A stretch of 64,000 nucleotides of DNA, from positions 919,280 to 983,279 of the forward strand of contig NZ_CP049780.1 of the NCBI RefSeq assembly GCF_011193355.1. Reading direction: 5' to 3'. Made by a program: the position numbers and the translations under genes. Below the pieces are notes generated by a model. It saw only the letters and a list, made by a program, of their open reading frames with translations. It was not told the origin of the DNA and searched no databases. This DNA is from Streptomyces sp. JB150. GTDB lineage: Bacteria; Actinomycetota; Actinomycetes; Streptomycetales; Streptomycetaceae. Positions 53,677 to 60,061 of this stretch are shown piece by piece; within the stretch, counting starts at the first letter, position 1, and each line of letters begins with the position of its first letter.

Positions 53677-53793
53677 CTTGGTGTGCCTGTCGCGTGCATG
53701 CACGTCCCGATGCTGCCCGTTCCTTCCTGAGGCAGTGACACTCTGCTCGCGCAGGCACGATCCCTTCCCTTCGCCCCTTGCCAGGAGTGTCTC

Positions 53794-54645
53794 GTGCCCG
53801 TGTCGCTTCCCCCTGCCCTCGATCTGTCCCTCGACCTGCTGCGGTGCCCGGCCTGCCGTACGCGCCGCCTCCACGCCGGCCACGGTGCACTGCGTTGCCC
53901 GGTGGGCCATGCCTTCGACATCGCCCGCCACGGCTATGCGAGCCTGCTGACGGGCACCCGCGCCACCAGCGGCGACGACGCAGCCATGGTCCGGGCTCGG
54001 GACCGGTTCCTGTCGACCGGCACCTACGCGCCCGTTCGCGACATCGCGGCCCGCCTGGCGGCCGACGCCGTGTGTGAGCAGGGCACGGTGGTGGACGTGG
54101 GGTGCGGCACGGGCTACTACCTGGCCGGCGTCCTCGATCAGCTGCCTGGCGCCCGTGGTCTGGGGCTGGACACATCGGTGCGCGCACTGCGCTCGGCCGC
54201 CCGTGTCCACGACCGAGCCGCCGCGGTGGCCTGGGACGTCTTCCGTCCCTTCCCACTGGCCGACGCGGCGGCCGACGTCGTGCTGGACGTGTTCGCGCCA
54301 CGCAACCCGGCCGAGTTCCACCGCGTACTGCGCCCGACCGGCCGGCTGATCGTCGTACGGCCCACCGGGCGGCACCTGGCCGAGCTGCGTGGCCAGGTGC
54401 CCGCGATGGTCACGGTCGACCCGGCCAAGGAAGAACGCCTGCACCAGGCGCTCGACCCCTACTTCGAGGTCGTCGTCACAGAACGGGTGGAGTACTGCGC
54501 GTCCTTGACCAGGCCGGAAGCCCTGGACCTGGTGGCGATGACGCCGAGTGCACGCCACGTGAGCCGTGCGGACCTGCACGACGGCGGCGTCGTGCCCACC
54601 CGGGTCACCGTCTCCGTGCTGGCCACCGCCTACCGGCCTCGGTGA
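53794..54645 (+). CDS. 23S rRNA (guanine-N1)-methyltransferase, RlmA/TlrB-like
   Basis: A 283-residue protein. An N-terminal zinc ribbon (RCPACRTRRLHAGHGALRCPVGH) precedes a Rossmann methyltransferase with VVDVGCGTGYYLAGVLDQL, the acidic GLGLDTS and VFAPRNPAEFHRVLRP. RlmA-I modifies G745 and the RlmA-II/TlrB group modifies G748, giving tylosin resistance. Which site this protein modifies cannot be read with confidence. The start is GTG 53794 with AGGAG. The 280 bp structured leader suggests inducible expression. Confidence 0.88.
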   Translation: MPVSLPPALDLSLDLLRCPACRTRRLHAGHGALRCPVGHAFDIARHGYASLLTGTRATSGDDAAMVRARDRFLSTGTYAPVRDIAARLAADAVCEQGTVVDVGCGTGYYLAGVLDQLPGARGLGLDTSVRALRSAARVHDRAAAVAWDVFRPFPLADAAADVVLDVFAPRNPAEFHRVLRPTGRLIVVRPTGRHLAELRGQVPAMVTVDPAKEERLHQALDPYFEVVVTERVEYCASLTRPEALDLVAMTPSARHVSRADLHDGGVVPTRVTVSVLATAYRPR

Positions 54646-54681
54646 CCGAGGGGTTCACCTGCCGGTACCGCACAGGTGGCC

Positions 54682-54715
54682 GGCCGACGGAACCTGGGAC
54701 ACGGTTCCGTCGGCC
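54682..54715. terminator. Bidirectional terminator hairpin
   Basis: A perfect 13 bp stem (GGCCGACGGAACC with GGTTCCGTCGGCC) and 8 base loop between the convergent methyltransferase and DedA genes. Confidence 0.87.
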
Positions 54716-54735
54716 GCCCGGGGGCGTCGTCGGGC

Positions 54736-55389
54736 TCAGTCGGCCGCGGTCGGCACCGGCTCGGCCGGCTGCTGCGGCGCCGCGGCCGTCGCCTTCTTCG
54801 CCTTGCGCTTGAGCATCAGCATCGAGGTGAGGCCGACGCACACGGCCAGCACCAGGCCGACCCAGGAGAACCGCTTGAGCCAGGCCTCGGCGACCACGCC
54901 GACGTAGTAGATGACCGCGGTGGTGCCGCCGGCCCAGAGGATGCCGCCGAGGACGTTGGCGATCGCGAACTTCCAGTACGGCATGCGCAGGACGCCGGCG
55001 AGCGGGCCCGCGAAGATGCGCAGCAGGGCGACGAACCGGCCGAAGAAGACGGCCCACATGCCCCACTTCTCGAACGAGCGCTCGGCGGTCGCGACGTGCC
55101 CCTCGCTGAAGTGCCGGGGGAACTTCCGGCCGAGCCAGGCCAGCAGCGGGCGTCCGCCCTTGCGGCCGATGGCGTAGCCGATGGAGTCGCCGATGATCGC
55201 GCCCGCGGTGGCGCAGACGCCGAGGATCACCGGGTCGATGTCGCCGTGCTGGGAGGCGAGCAGGGCCGAGGAGACGAGGATGATCTCGCCCGGCAGCGGG
55301 ATGCCCAGGCTCTCCAGACCGATGACCACTCCCACCAGCGCGTAGATGCTGACCGCGGGTACGGTCTCGAGCCATTCCTGGACGTGCAC
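54736..55389 (-). CDS. DedA-family membrane protein
   Basis: A 217-residue integral membrane protein of the DedA/SNARE-associated family. ESLGIPLPGEIILVSSALLA, GDSIGYAIGRKGGRPLL and FFGRFVALLRIFAGPLAGVLRMP are the conserved segments. Family members flip or scramble phospholipids and support envelope homeostasis. The start is GTG 55389. It is the last clearly chromosomal gene before the integrated element. Confidence 0.93.
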   Translation of the reverse strand: MHVQEWLETVPAVSIYALVGVVIGLESLGIPLPGEIILVSSALLASQHGDIDPVILGVCATAGAIIGDSIGYAIGRKGGRPLLAWLGRKFPRHFSEGHVATAERSFEKWGMWAVFFGRFVALLRIFAGPLAGVLRMPYWKFAIANVLGGILWAGGTTAVIYYVGVVAEAWLKRFSWVGLVLAVCVGLTSMLMLKRKAKKATAAAPQQPAEPVPTAAD

Positions 55390-55835
55390 CGCAGCTTCCC
55401 TCCCGTCGCGTGGACCGGCATGCGCCCGGGCGGGCGCACGCCGGTGAAGCCTACCGGGTCACGGTGACAGCGCCGCGTCCCACAGGCACCGTGGCCGTGC
55501 TCGTTCCTCGTACGGCCGTGCCCTTCGTGGTGCCGCCCCCTGGCGCCTTGAAAGGTGCCTGCGACGTGGCCTCGTGGGCGGGGTGCCTCAGCTGTTGGGG
55601 CGCAGGGTCCAGACGACCGTCATCTCGGTCGTGACGGCGCGCGGCCTGCACCCTTCCCTCGGGTGGCCTGCCTTAGGTCGCTGACGTGCTGAGATGTGGT
55701 GAGACGAGATGAGGCGAGTGCATACGAAGGGAGATAGCTCACACTCCCTCACCACTCCCTGACGGGCTCGCGCTCCCTGGCTGCCCCCTGAAAAATCCCC
55801 GCGCAGATCCGCTCCAGCCAGGGAGAACGACCCAC
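55390..55835. other. Probable left junction of the integrated element; no clear gene
   Basis: 446 bp with no convincing gene. It contains the DedA promoter side, a short hairpin (GGCGCC-TTGAAA-GGTGCC at 55542-55559), and a run of CTCCCT repeats (about 55740-55790). The G+C falls slightly towards 55.8 kb. A TTG frame on the minus strand (55839-55588) ends in a plausible protein-like C-terminus, TEMTVVWTLRPNS, which could be a stub of an interrupted host gene. The exact attachment site cannot be fixed because the right end is outside the window. Confidence 0.4.
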
Positions 55836-56084
55836 TCAAGCCCTCTGCTCACCACACTCGCCGACGTGCCCGGGTTCGTACTCGCTCCCCGCGCGGGCGG
55901 CCTTCTCGCGCCTTATGCCCTCCATGGCGATGAGGCAGTCTTCGCAGGCGCGGATCTCGTGAGAGCCGTCGTCGCGGGGGTGGAGGGTCTTGATGGGGGT
56001 GGTGCGGGTGACACCCTTCTCAGGATGACGGAAGCAGACCCCTGGACTCCACGTGTACAGGTCGAGGATCTGCTGTCGCTGCAT
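55836..56084 (-). CDS. Small element-encoded protein, unknown function
   Basis: An 82-residue acidic protein (RQQILDLYTWSPGVCFRHPEKG; HEIRACEDCLIAMEGIRREKAARAG). The CFRH and CEDC groups could bind a metal. An AGGAG site precedes the ATG. It is divergent from the XRE gene across an operator-like region. Confidence 0.72.
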   Translation of the reverse strand: MQRQQILDLYTWSPGVCFRHPEKGVTRTTPIKTLHPRDDGSHEIRACEDCLIAMEGIRREKAARAGSEYEPGHVGECGEQRA

Positions 56085-56179
56085 GGTGGATCTCCTGATG
56101 ATGTTGGCTGGCTAGGTGTGCATGGGGGGCGCACTGGCGGGATTCCCGCTGGCTGATTGCGGACACCTGCTCAATCGCG

Positions 56180-56209
56180 GTTCACCCGATCAGGTGAACA
56201 TGTGTTCGA
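56180..56209. promoter_or_regulatory. Operator with three GTTC half-sites (SOS-box-like)
   Basis: GTTCACC (56180-56186) pairs with GGTGAAC (56193-56199) as a palindrome; the same GAAC then forms a second palindrome GAAC-ATGT-GTTC (56196-56207), which fits the Gram-positive LexA/SOS box spacing, followed by GAT. It lies in the 243 bp divergent region between the 82-residue gene and the XRE gene, where a phage immunity switch would be expected. Confidence 0.6.
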
Positions 56210-56327
56210 TCTCTGGACAGTACATCGAGCCCTGCGGCATATGCCAGATCGCCGCAAGGCTGGCACGTCATGCGAAGCGACAGTTTAGGTACTGACACAT
56301 GATCGACTTGCCTCAACGGTTTGTCGA

Positions 56328-56576
56328 GTGCCAGCCCGCCGACATCCCCGCCCCGACTGGGTCCGCTCCGAGCAACTCGCCCTCGGCGACCGCATCGCTG
56401 AACGCCGCCGAGCCGCCGGCCTGTCACAGGACCAGTTAGCCGCCCTAATGGGGGTGGAGCGGCGCACCGTCCAGCGGTACGAGCGAGCTGTCAGCGACCC
56501 GCGGTACGCGGATCTCCTGCTGATCGCCCAAGCGCTGGACGTTCACCCCGCCGACCTTCTCCCGCCGCGCGACTAA
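56328..56576 (+). CDS. Small XRE-family regulator
   Basis: An 82-residue protein that is essentially one Cro/C1-type HTH (GDRIAERRRAAGLSQDQLAALMGVERRTVQRYERAVSDPRYADLLLIAQALDV). The start is GTG 56328 with no ribosome site, so the message may be leaderless. Its position beside an operator region at the element's left end suggests a repressor of the lytic or excisive functions. Its stop overlaps the convergent neighbour. Confidence 0.85.
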   Translation: MPARRHPRPDWVRSEQLALGDRIAERRRAAGLSQDQLAALMGVERRTVQRYERAVSDPRYADLLLIAQALDVHPADLLPPRD

Positions 56577-56800
56577 TCGCACCCGCTGACCTTGTGCGCG
56601 GCCCGGTCCAGCCGCTGGCGCCAGGCACGGTACAGCTGCTCTCCGGTGCTGCACCGCTGGTCGATGTCGCGGCAAGCCCAGCAGCGGGTGGCGTGGTGGG
56701 TGTAGCGGGCGTAAGCCTCCTGCGGTGGGGCGAGCCGACTGGCAGCTGCCACGGTCGGCCCACTTTCGGCTGGGGGTGTGGCGTCTCTACTCTCGTCCAC
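56573..56800 (-). CDS. Small Cys-containing protein, unknown function
   Basis: A 75-residue protein with RYTHHATRCWACRDIDQRCSTGEQLYRAWRQR. The HxxxxCxxC...C arrangement resembles small zinc-binding proteins common in actinomycete phages and elements. I chose GTG 56800, with AGGCGG upstream, over an ATG at 56869 that would add an unlikely Arg/Gly-rich extension. Confidence 0.62.
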   Translation of the reverse strand: MDESRDATPPAESGPTVAAASRLAPPQEAYARYTHHATRCWACRDIDQRCSTGEQLYRAWRQRLDRAAHKVSGCD

Positions 56801-56964
56801 GTCGACGCACCGCCTTGTGCTCGTCGGCCATGCCCCCGGGCCGTGTCCGCGGTCGCGGGGGTCCTGCAATTGCAGGCTACGCCGACTTGTATCGCCCTGT
56901 CTCGCTACGTGTCGACACGTAGCTCCTGATGCTGACCTGTACGGGCCTGCCTAGCGTCGAGCTC

Positions 56965-57231
56965 ATGGCCATGGATCCAGACGCTGAGATCGACCACGAG
57001 GGCCCGGTCACCCCGTACCGGCAGCTCGCCGAGATCCTGCGGGCGCGGATTGCGCGCGGGGACTGGGCGGAGGGCCGGCCGATCGCGTCGGAGACGCGGC
57101 TGGTGCAGGAGTACGGGCTGGCCCGGACGACGGTGCGGCGGGCGATCGCCGTGCTGGTCGAGGAGGGCGTGGTGTGGACGGTGCAGGGCCGCGGCACCTA
57201 CGTTGGTCAGCCGCCCGCCGGGAATCCGTAG
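56965..57231 (+). CDS. Small GntR-family DNA-binding protein
   Basis: An 88-residue protein consisting only of a GntR winged helix (YRQLAEILRARIARGDWAEGRPIASETRLVQEYGLARTTVRRAIAVLVEEGVVWTVQGRGTYV) with no effector domain. Such minimal GntR proteins are typical of actinomycete integrative elements (KorSA-like). A TAGCGT box (56952-56957) ends 7 bp before the ATG, so the message is probably leaderless. Confidence 0.85.
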   Translation: MAMDPDAEIDHEGPVTPYRQLAEILRARIARGDWAEGRPIASETRLVQEYGLARTTVRRAIAVLVEEGVVWTVQGRGTYVGQPPAGNP

Positions 57232-57265
57232 CCCGCTGTCAGACCCGGCGGCTACGCTGATCGCC

Positions 57266-57442
57266 ATGCCCACCACTCCCCCGCCTGTCGGCGTGCGGCC
57301 TGCTGAGGCCGTGAACGCGGAGATTCGTGCGCTGCTGGAGCGGACGCGCCGGCGGCTGTCGGATGTGGAGCGCGGCGAGTACGAGGAGCTGCTGCGGGAG
57401 TACGCGGCGGCGATGCGCGGCGGGGTGGCTGCGGCGGCGTAG
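57266..57442 (+). CDS. Small protein, unknown function
   Basis: A 58-residue, mostly helical protein (EAVNAEIRALLERTRRRLSDVERGEYEELLREYAAAM). It starts with ATG 57266 preceded by TACGCT (57253-57258), a leaderless arrangement shared by its neighbours. It is possibly a small partner of the upstream GntR protein. Confidence 0.62.
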   Translation: MPTTPPPVGVRPAEAVNAEIRALLERTRRRLSDVERGEYEELLREYAAAMRGGVAAAA

Positions 57443-57451
57443 GATCCGGCC

Positions 57452-57646
57452 GTGGCAATCGAACTCCCTGACGACCTGATCGCACTGGAGACCCGTGCCT
57501 GGGCGGAAATCCAGGCTGGGCAGCTGACCGTCGACACCGCGGCGGCTGTGCATGAGGCCGTGACCGCGCTCGCCGGGGAGACCGGGCTGTCGCGGTACGA
57601 CGTTGAGATGGAGCTGAAGAGGGCCGTCCGGCACGCGGAGGGCTGA
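57452..57646 (+). CDS. Small protein, unknown function
   Basis: A 64-residue acidic helical protein (ALETRAWAEIQAGQLTVDTAAAVHEAVTALAGETGLSRYDVEMELKRAVRHAE). A perfect TAGGAT -10 box (57440-57445), itself overlapping the end of the upstream gene, ends 6 bp before the GTG. A leaderless message is very likely. Confidence 0.68.
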   Translation: MAIELPDDLIALETRAWAEIQAGQLTVDTAAAVHEAVTALAGETGLSRYDVEMELKRAVRHAEG

Positions 57647-57713
57647 CAGCAGTCCGCCCCAGTGCATCACGCCGGGGCGGGACCAGCAGCAGCACACCCG
57701 GCTTGTCTCGGGT

Positions 57714-57872
57714 CTACTGGATCTCTTCACTGTACGGCCCGCCACTGACAACGCCGAGACGCCGCGAGGACAGCACGTAGGTGCCCCCAGGCCCTGGGTC
57801 GGCGAAGTCCGCGTCCACATCCTCGAAGCCGCCCTCGTCTTCTGCTGTCGCGGGTTCTTCCTCATGGATCAT
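57714..57872 (-). CDS. Very small acidic protein
   Basis: A 52-residue frame with an acidic N-terminal half (HEEEPATAEDEGGFEDVDADF) and a basic-hydrophobic tail (GGTYVLSSRRLGVVSGG). It starts with ATG 57872, 19 bp after the gene upstream on the same strand ends. A CATGCT 6 bp before the ATG may be a leaderless promoter. Composition and position support a real gene, but no family is recognised. Confidence 0.5.
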   Translation of the reverse strand: MIHEEEPATAEDEGGFEDVDADFADPGPGGTYVLSSRRLGVVSGGPYSEEIQ

Positions 57873-57891
57873 GCGGGAAGCATGGCAGAGT

Positions 57892-58089
57892 TCACGGCTC
57901 TGGAGGCCACGTCGTCAACACCGCTCCGGTCTCCTCGTCGACGAGGGTGACGCGGGCGCCGGGCTGGCTGTACTGGCCGATGAGGCTCGCGGTCTGGCGG
58001 CGGGCGGTCGGCTCGTCATCCCACCAGCCGTGCAGAGTGGGGCGGCCGGCGAGCAGCAGGGTGACGTGGTAGCGGCCGGGGCCGGTCAC
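57892..58089 (-). CDS. Small protein coupled to the LexA-like gene
   Basis: A 65-residue protein (GRYHVTLLLAGRPTLHGWWDDEPTARRQTASLIGQYSQPGARVTLVDEETGAVLTTW) with a beta-alpha-beta look. The GTG at 58089 overlaps the LexA-like stop (GTGA), so the two are translated together. The function is unknown. A longer frame reading upstream overlaps the LexA-like gene and is not credible. Confidence 0.66.
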   Translation of the reverse strand: MTGPGRYHVTLLLAGRPTLHGWWDDEPTARRQTASLIGQYSQPGARVTLVDEETGAVLTTWPPEP

Positions 58090-58310
58090 AGCAGCCGGAT
58101 CCCGCGCGACCGGCGCGGCTCGCGCGCGATCGCGCCTTTCGTCTCCAGCTCGACGAGCTGGTAGTGGACGGAGGCCCGGCTGGTCATGCCGACATGGTCG
58201 CCGATCTCGGCGACGGTGGGGGCCTCGCCGCGCTCGGTGATCTGTTCGCGGATGTAGCGGAGGATGCGCTCCTGGGTGTCGGTGAGGTAGTCGACGCGGT
58301 GCCTTGCCAT
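58086..58310 (-). CDS. LexA-type winged-helix DNA-binding protein without protease domain
   Basis: A 74-residue protein that matches only the LexA DNA-binding domain: LTDTQERILRYIREQITERGEAPTVAEIGDHVGMTSRASVHYQLVELETKGAIAREPRRSRGIRL. The C-terminal autoprotease domain is absent, so it cannot be cleaved in the SOS response. It could compete with host LexA at SOS boxes. An SOS-box-like palindrome lies 11 bp upstream of the ATG at 58310. Confidence 0.85.
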   Translation of the reverse strand: MARHRVDYLTDTQERILRYIREQITERGEAPTVAEIGDHVGMTSRASVHYQLVELETKGAIAREPRRSRGIRLL

Positions 58311-58320
58311 ATCTCGATGG

Positions 58321-58334
58321 GAGCATGTGTTCGA
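58321..58334. promoter_or_regulatory. SOS-box-like operator upstream of the LexA-like gene
   Basis: GAGC-ATGT-GTTC (58321-58332), followed by GAT, matches the SOS box GAAC-N4-GTTC with one change. The core CATGTGTTCGAT is identical to the second operator at 56199-56210. It lies between the divergent LexA-like and DUF6233 genes. Confidence 0.6.
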
Positions 58335-58340
58335 TTTTTG

Positions 58341-58694
58341 GTGCAAGCTGAGGGGGTGGACGACCTGCCGCCTGACCTGCCGCGCCTCCGCACGCTGGAG
58401 ACGTGGCTCGTCTACACCCTCGACCGGGTGCGGCGGCAGATCGCGGACGCCGAGCGGCGGGAGGCGGAGCGGCAGCGCGGCCTCACTGCCCGGCCGGCGC
58501 CGCCCGACTGGCTGCTGGAGCTGGGCCTGAACCGCGACGCGCCGCCCGTGCAGGTGCACGTCGGTGGCTGCTGGAACGCCGGGAAGCGCACCTGCGGTAT
58601 CGGCCGGGACGACGCGCTGCGCGCTCTCGCCGACGGGGTGAAGGCGTGCAGCGCCTGCCGGCCTGACTCGGAGCTGGGGTTCCTCGACGGCTAG
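58341..58694 (+). CDS. DUF6233-like protein
   Basis: A 117-residue protein. LPPDLPRLRTLETWLVYTLDRVRRQIADAERREAERQRG, then PPDWLLELGLNRDAPPVQVHVGGCWNAGKRTCGIGRDDALRALADGVKACSACRPDSELG matches the small DUF6233 family common in Streptomyces. The function is unknown; the Cys-rich end may bind zinc. GTG 58341 and GTG 58356 are both possible starts. It converges on Ku and overlaps it by 4 bp. Confidence 0.78.
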   Translation: MQAEGVDDLPPDLPRLRTLETWLVYTLDRVRRQIADAERREAERQRGLTARPAPPDWLLELGLNRDAPPVQVHVGGCWNAGKRTCGIGRDDALRALADGVKACSACRPDSELGFLDG

Positions 58695-59575
58695 GCGCTT
58701 CGGGGCCGCTTCGCCGTCTTCTTTGCCGCGGTCTTCTTGGCGGGCTGCTTCTTCGTCGTCTTCTTCGGCAGCTCGTGGACCTCGGCGTCCTCGCCTCGGG
58801 ACGCCTTTGCCTTGCTGACGGACTCCTGGAGGGCGGCCATGAGGTCGACGATCTGCGCCGGCTGCTCCGGCTCCGGAATGGCCGGCGGTTCGCGGTGTTC
58901 CCGCTTGGCCTCGATGATCTGGGCGATGGCCTCGGTGTACCGGTCGCGGAACTCGTCGCCCTCCAGCTCGTCGACGGTGAGGCTGTCCATCAGCTGCAGG
59001 GCGGCGTCGACCTCGTCGTCGCCCACCTCGACCGCCGGAGGTAGCAGCTCGGCGGGGTCGCGGATCTCGTCGGGCCAGCGCATCGAGTGCAGCACCAGGA
59101 CGTCGTCCTTCACACGGAGCAGCCCGAGACGCTCCCGCCCGGACCAGGCGTATTTGGCGACGGCGACCTTGGAGGAGCGGCCGAGGGCCTGGACGAGGAG
59201 CTTGTACGGCTTGGCGGCGACCTGTTCTTTCGGCTGGAGGTAGTAGCCCTCGCCGATGCGGATCGGGTCGATCGATTCCAGCGGCACGAAGGCCTCGATC
59301 TCGATCGCGCGGGCGGTGGGCAGGGGAAGGTTGCTGAGGTCTTCGTCCGTGATCGGGATGACCTGGGTCTTGGTGAGCTCGTAGCCCTTGCCGATCTCGG
59401 ACTGGTGGACCTCGCGGTCCTCCAGCTCGCACACCTTCTTGTAGCGGACGCGGCCCAAGTCCTCGAGGTGGTACTGGTGGAACTGGATGCTGTGGTTCTC
59501 GGTGGCGCTGACCACGTTGATCGGCACGGTGACCAGGCCGAACGAGATGGCGCCGGACCAGATGGTGCGGGGCAT
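58691..59575 (-). CDS. ku: Ku-family DNA-end-binding protein
   Basis: A 294-residue bacterial Ku. SGAISFGLVTVPINVVSATENHSIQFHQYHLEDLGRVRYKKVCELEDREV is the classic N-terminus, and the minimal C-terminal domain is followed by a Lys-rich tail (KKTTKKQPAKKTAAKKTAK) that binds DNA. Ku recruits LigD for non-homologous end joining. The ATG at 59575 has GGAGG. It lies inside the phage-like element and no LigD gene is in the window. Phage-encoded Ku is known in a few mycobacteriophages. Confidence 0.93.
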   Translation of the reverse strand: MPRTIWSGAISFGLVTVPINVVSATENHSIQFHQYHLEDLGRVRYKKVCELEDREVHQSEIGKGYELTKTQVIPITDEDLSNLPLPTARAIEIEAFVPLESIDPIRIGEGYYLQPKEQVAAKPYKLLVQALGRSSKVAVAKYAWSGRERLGLLRVKDDVLVLHSMRWPDEIRDPAELLPPAVEVGDDEVDAALQLMDSLTVDELEGDEFRDRYTEAIAQIIEAKREHREPPAIPEPEQPAQIVDLMAALQESVSKAKASRGEDAEVHELPKKTTKKQPAKKTAAKKTAKRPRSA

Positions 59576-59733
59576 GAGGTGACCTCCAGTGCCTGCCCCG
59601 AGCAGGGTCCAGCCTATGGCGGGCACGCGGCTGGCGCAGCCCGTCCGGCTCAGGGCAGCCGCGGGCCTCCCGTGGGGAGCCGGGAGGCGCGGCGGGCCCC
59701 GCCGTCCGCAGCAGACGGCAGGGCCCAGCGAGG

Positions 59734-59760
59734 GGGATCACCGGGGGTCAGGGTGATCCC
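59734..59760. repeat. Perfect 9 bp inverted repeat
   Basis: GGGATCACC (59734-59742) and GGTGATCCC (59752-59760) with a 9 base spacer, between the integrase operon and ku. It is a candidate operator, terminator or recombination arm site. Confidence 0.5.
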
Positions 59761-59832
59761 GTGCGCACCACAATGCATCACATCCAGCCACGGCGGTAGA
59801 TATCGGCCACGGGTTTCTCACGGCACGCAGAA

Positions 59833-59864
59833 GGCCCGCCGAGACGGGCGATGCTCGACGGGCC
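59833..59864 (-). terminator. Terminator of the integrase operon
   Basis: GGCCCGCCGAG...CTCGACGGGCC forms a stem of about 11 bp with one mismatch. On the minus strand it follows the last gene of the integrase operon by about 24 bp and is followed by TTCTG. Confidence 0.7.
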
Positions 59865-59887
59865 AGGGTCAGTGTGACACGAGGTGG

Positions 59888-60061
59888 TCAGGCTTCGCGG
59901 TGAAGCGGGGACTCTCCGCAGCTCGGGTTGGTGCAGATGACCTCGTCTTCCTGGGTGGCCGGGGCTGTGTGGGTGCGGAGACTGAAGGTGTTGCAGCCGG
60001 CGCACCGGTGCGCCGGGCCGGGCCTGGTGGTCTTGAGGAACTTGCTGAGTGACGTGGTCAT
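59888..60061 (-). CDS. Small zinc-ribbon protein coupled to the integrase
   Basis: A 57-residue protein with two CxxC-like knuckles (HRCAGCNTF ... VICTNPSCGES). It starts with ATG 60061, overlapping the integrase stop in ATGA, so it is translated from the same message. It may assist recombination, like a recombination directionality factor, but it does not resemble known ones. Confidence 0.72.
   Translation of the reverse strand: MTTSLSKFLKTTRPGPAHRCAGCNTFSLRTHTAPATQEDEVICTNPSCGESPLHREA

Larger units (their letters stand above)
59576..59887. other. 312 bp intergenic region rich in hairpins
   Basis: No gene. Hairpins: GCCGTC-CGCAGCA-GACGGC (59701-59719), GGGATCACC-N9-GGTGATCCC (59734-59760) and the terminator at 59833-59864. 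A short leftward frame near 59780-59820 has no support. One of these could belong to the attachment or control region of the integrase. Confidence 0.45.

Noticed and set aside
55588..55839. TTG frame of 83 codons overlapping the 82-residue gene by TTGA
   Set aside because: Irregular composition and no recognised domain. The overlap is suggestive and the C-terminus is protein-like, so I discuss it as a possible host-gene stub but do not call a gene.
55390..55900. tRNA gene as integration target
   Set aside because: I looked for a T-loop and acceptor stem near the left junction and downstream of the integrase and found none. CGGGTTCGTACTC near 55869 resembles a T-loop but lies inside a coding gene and lacks the other arms.
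56182..56427. 81-codon minus-strand frame over the XRE promoter
   Set aside because: It overlaps the operator region and the XRE gene antisense and has no gene-like features.
58164..58340. Upstream extension of the DUF6233-like gene to 58164
   Set aside because: The extension is antisense to the LexA-like gene and crosses its operator; the family N-terminus begins near 58341-58356.
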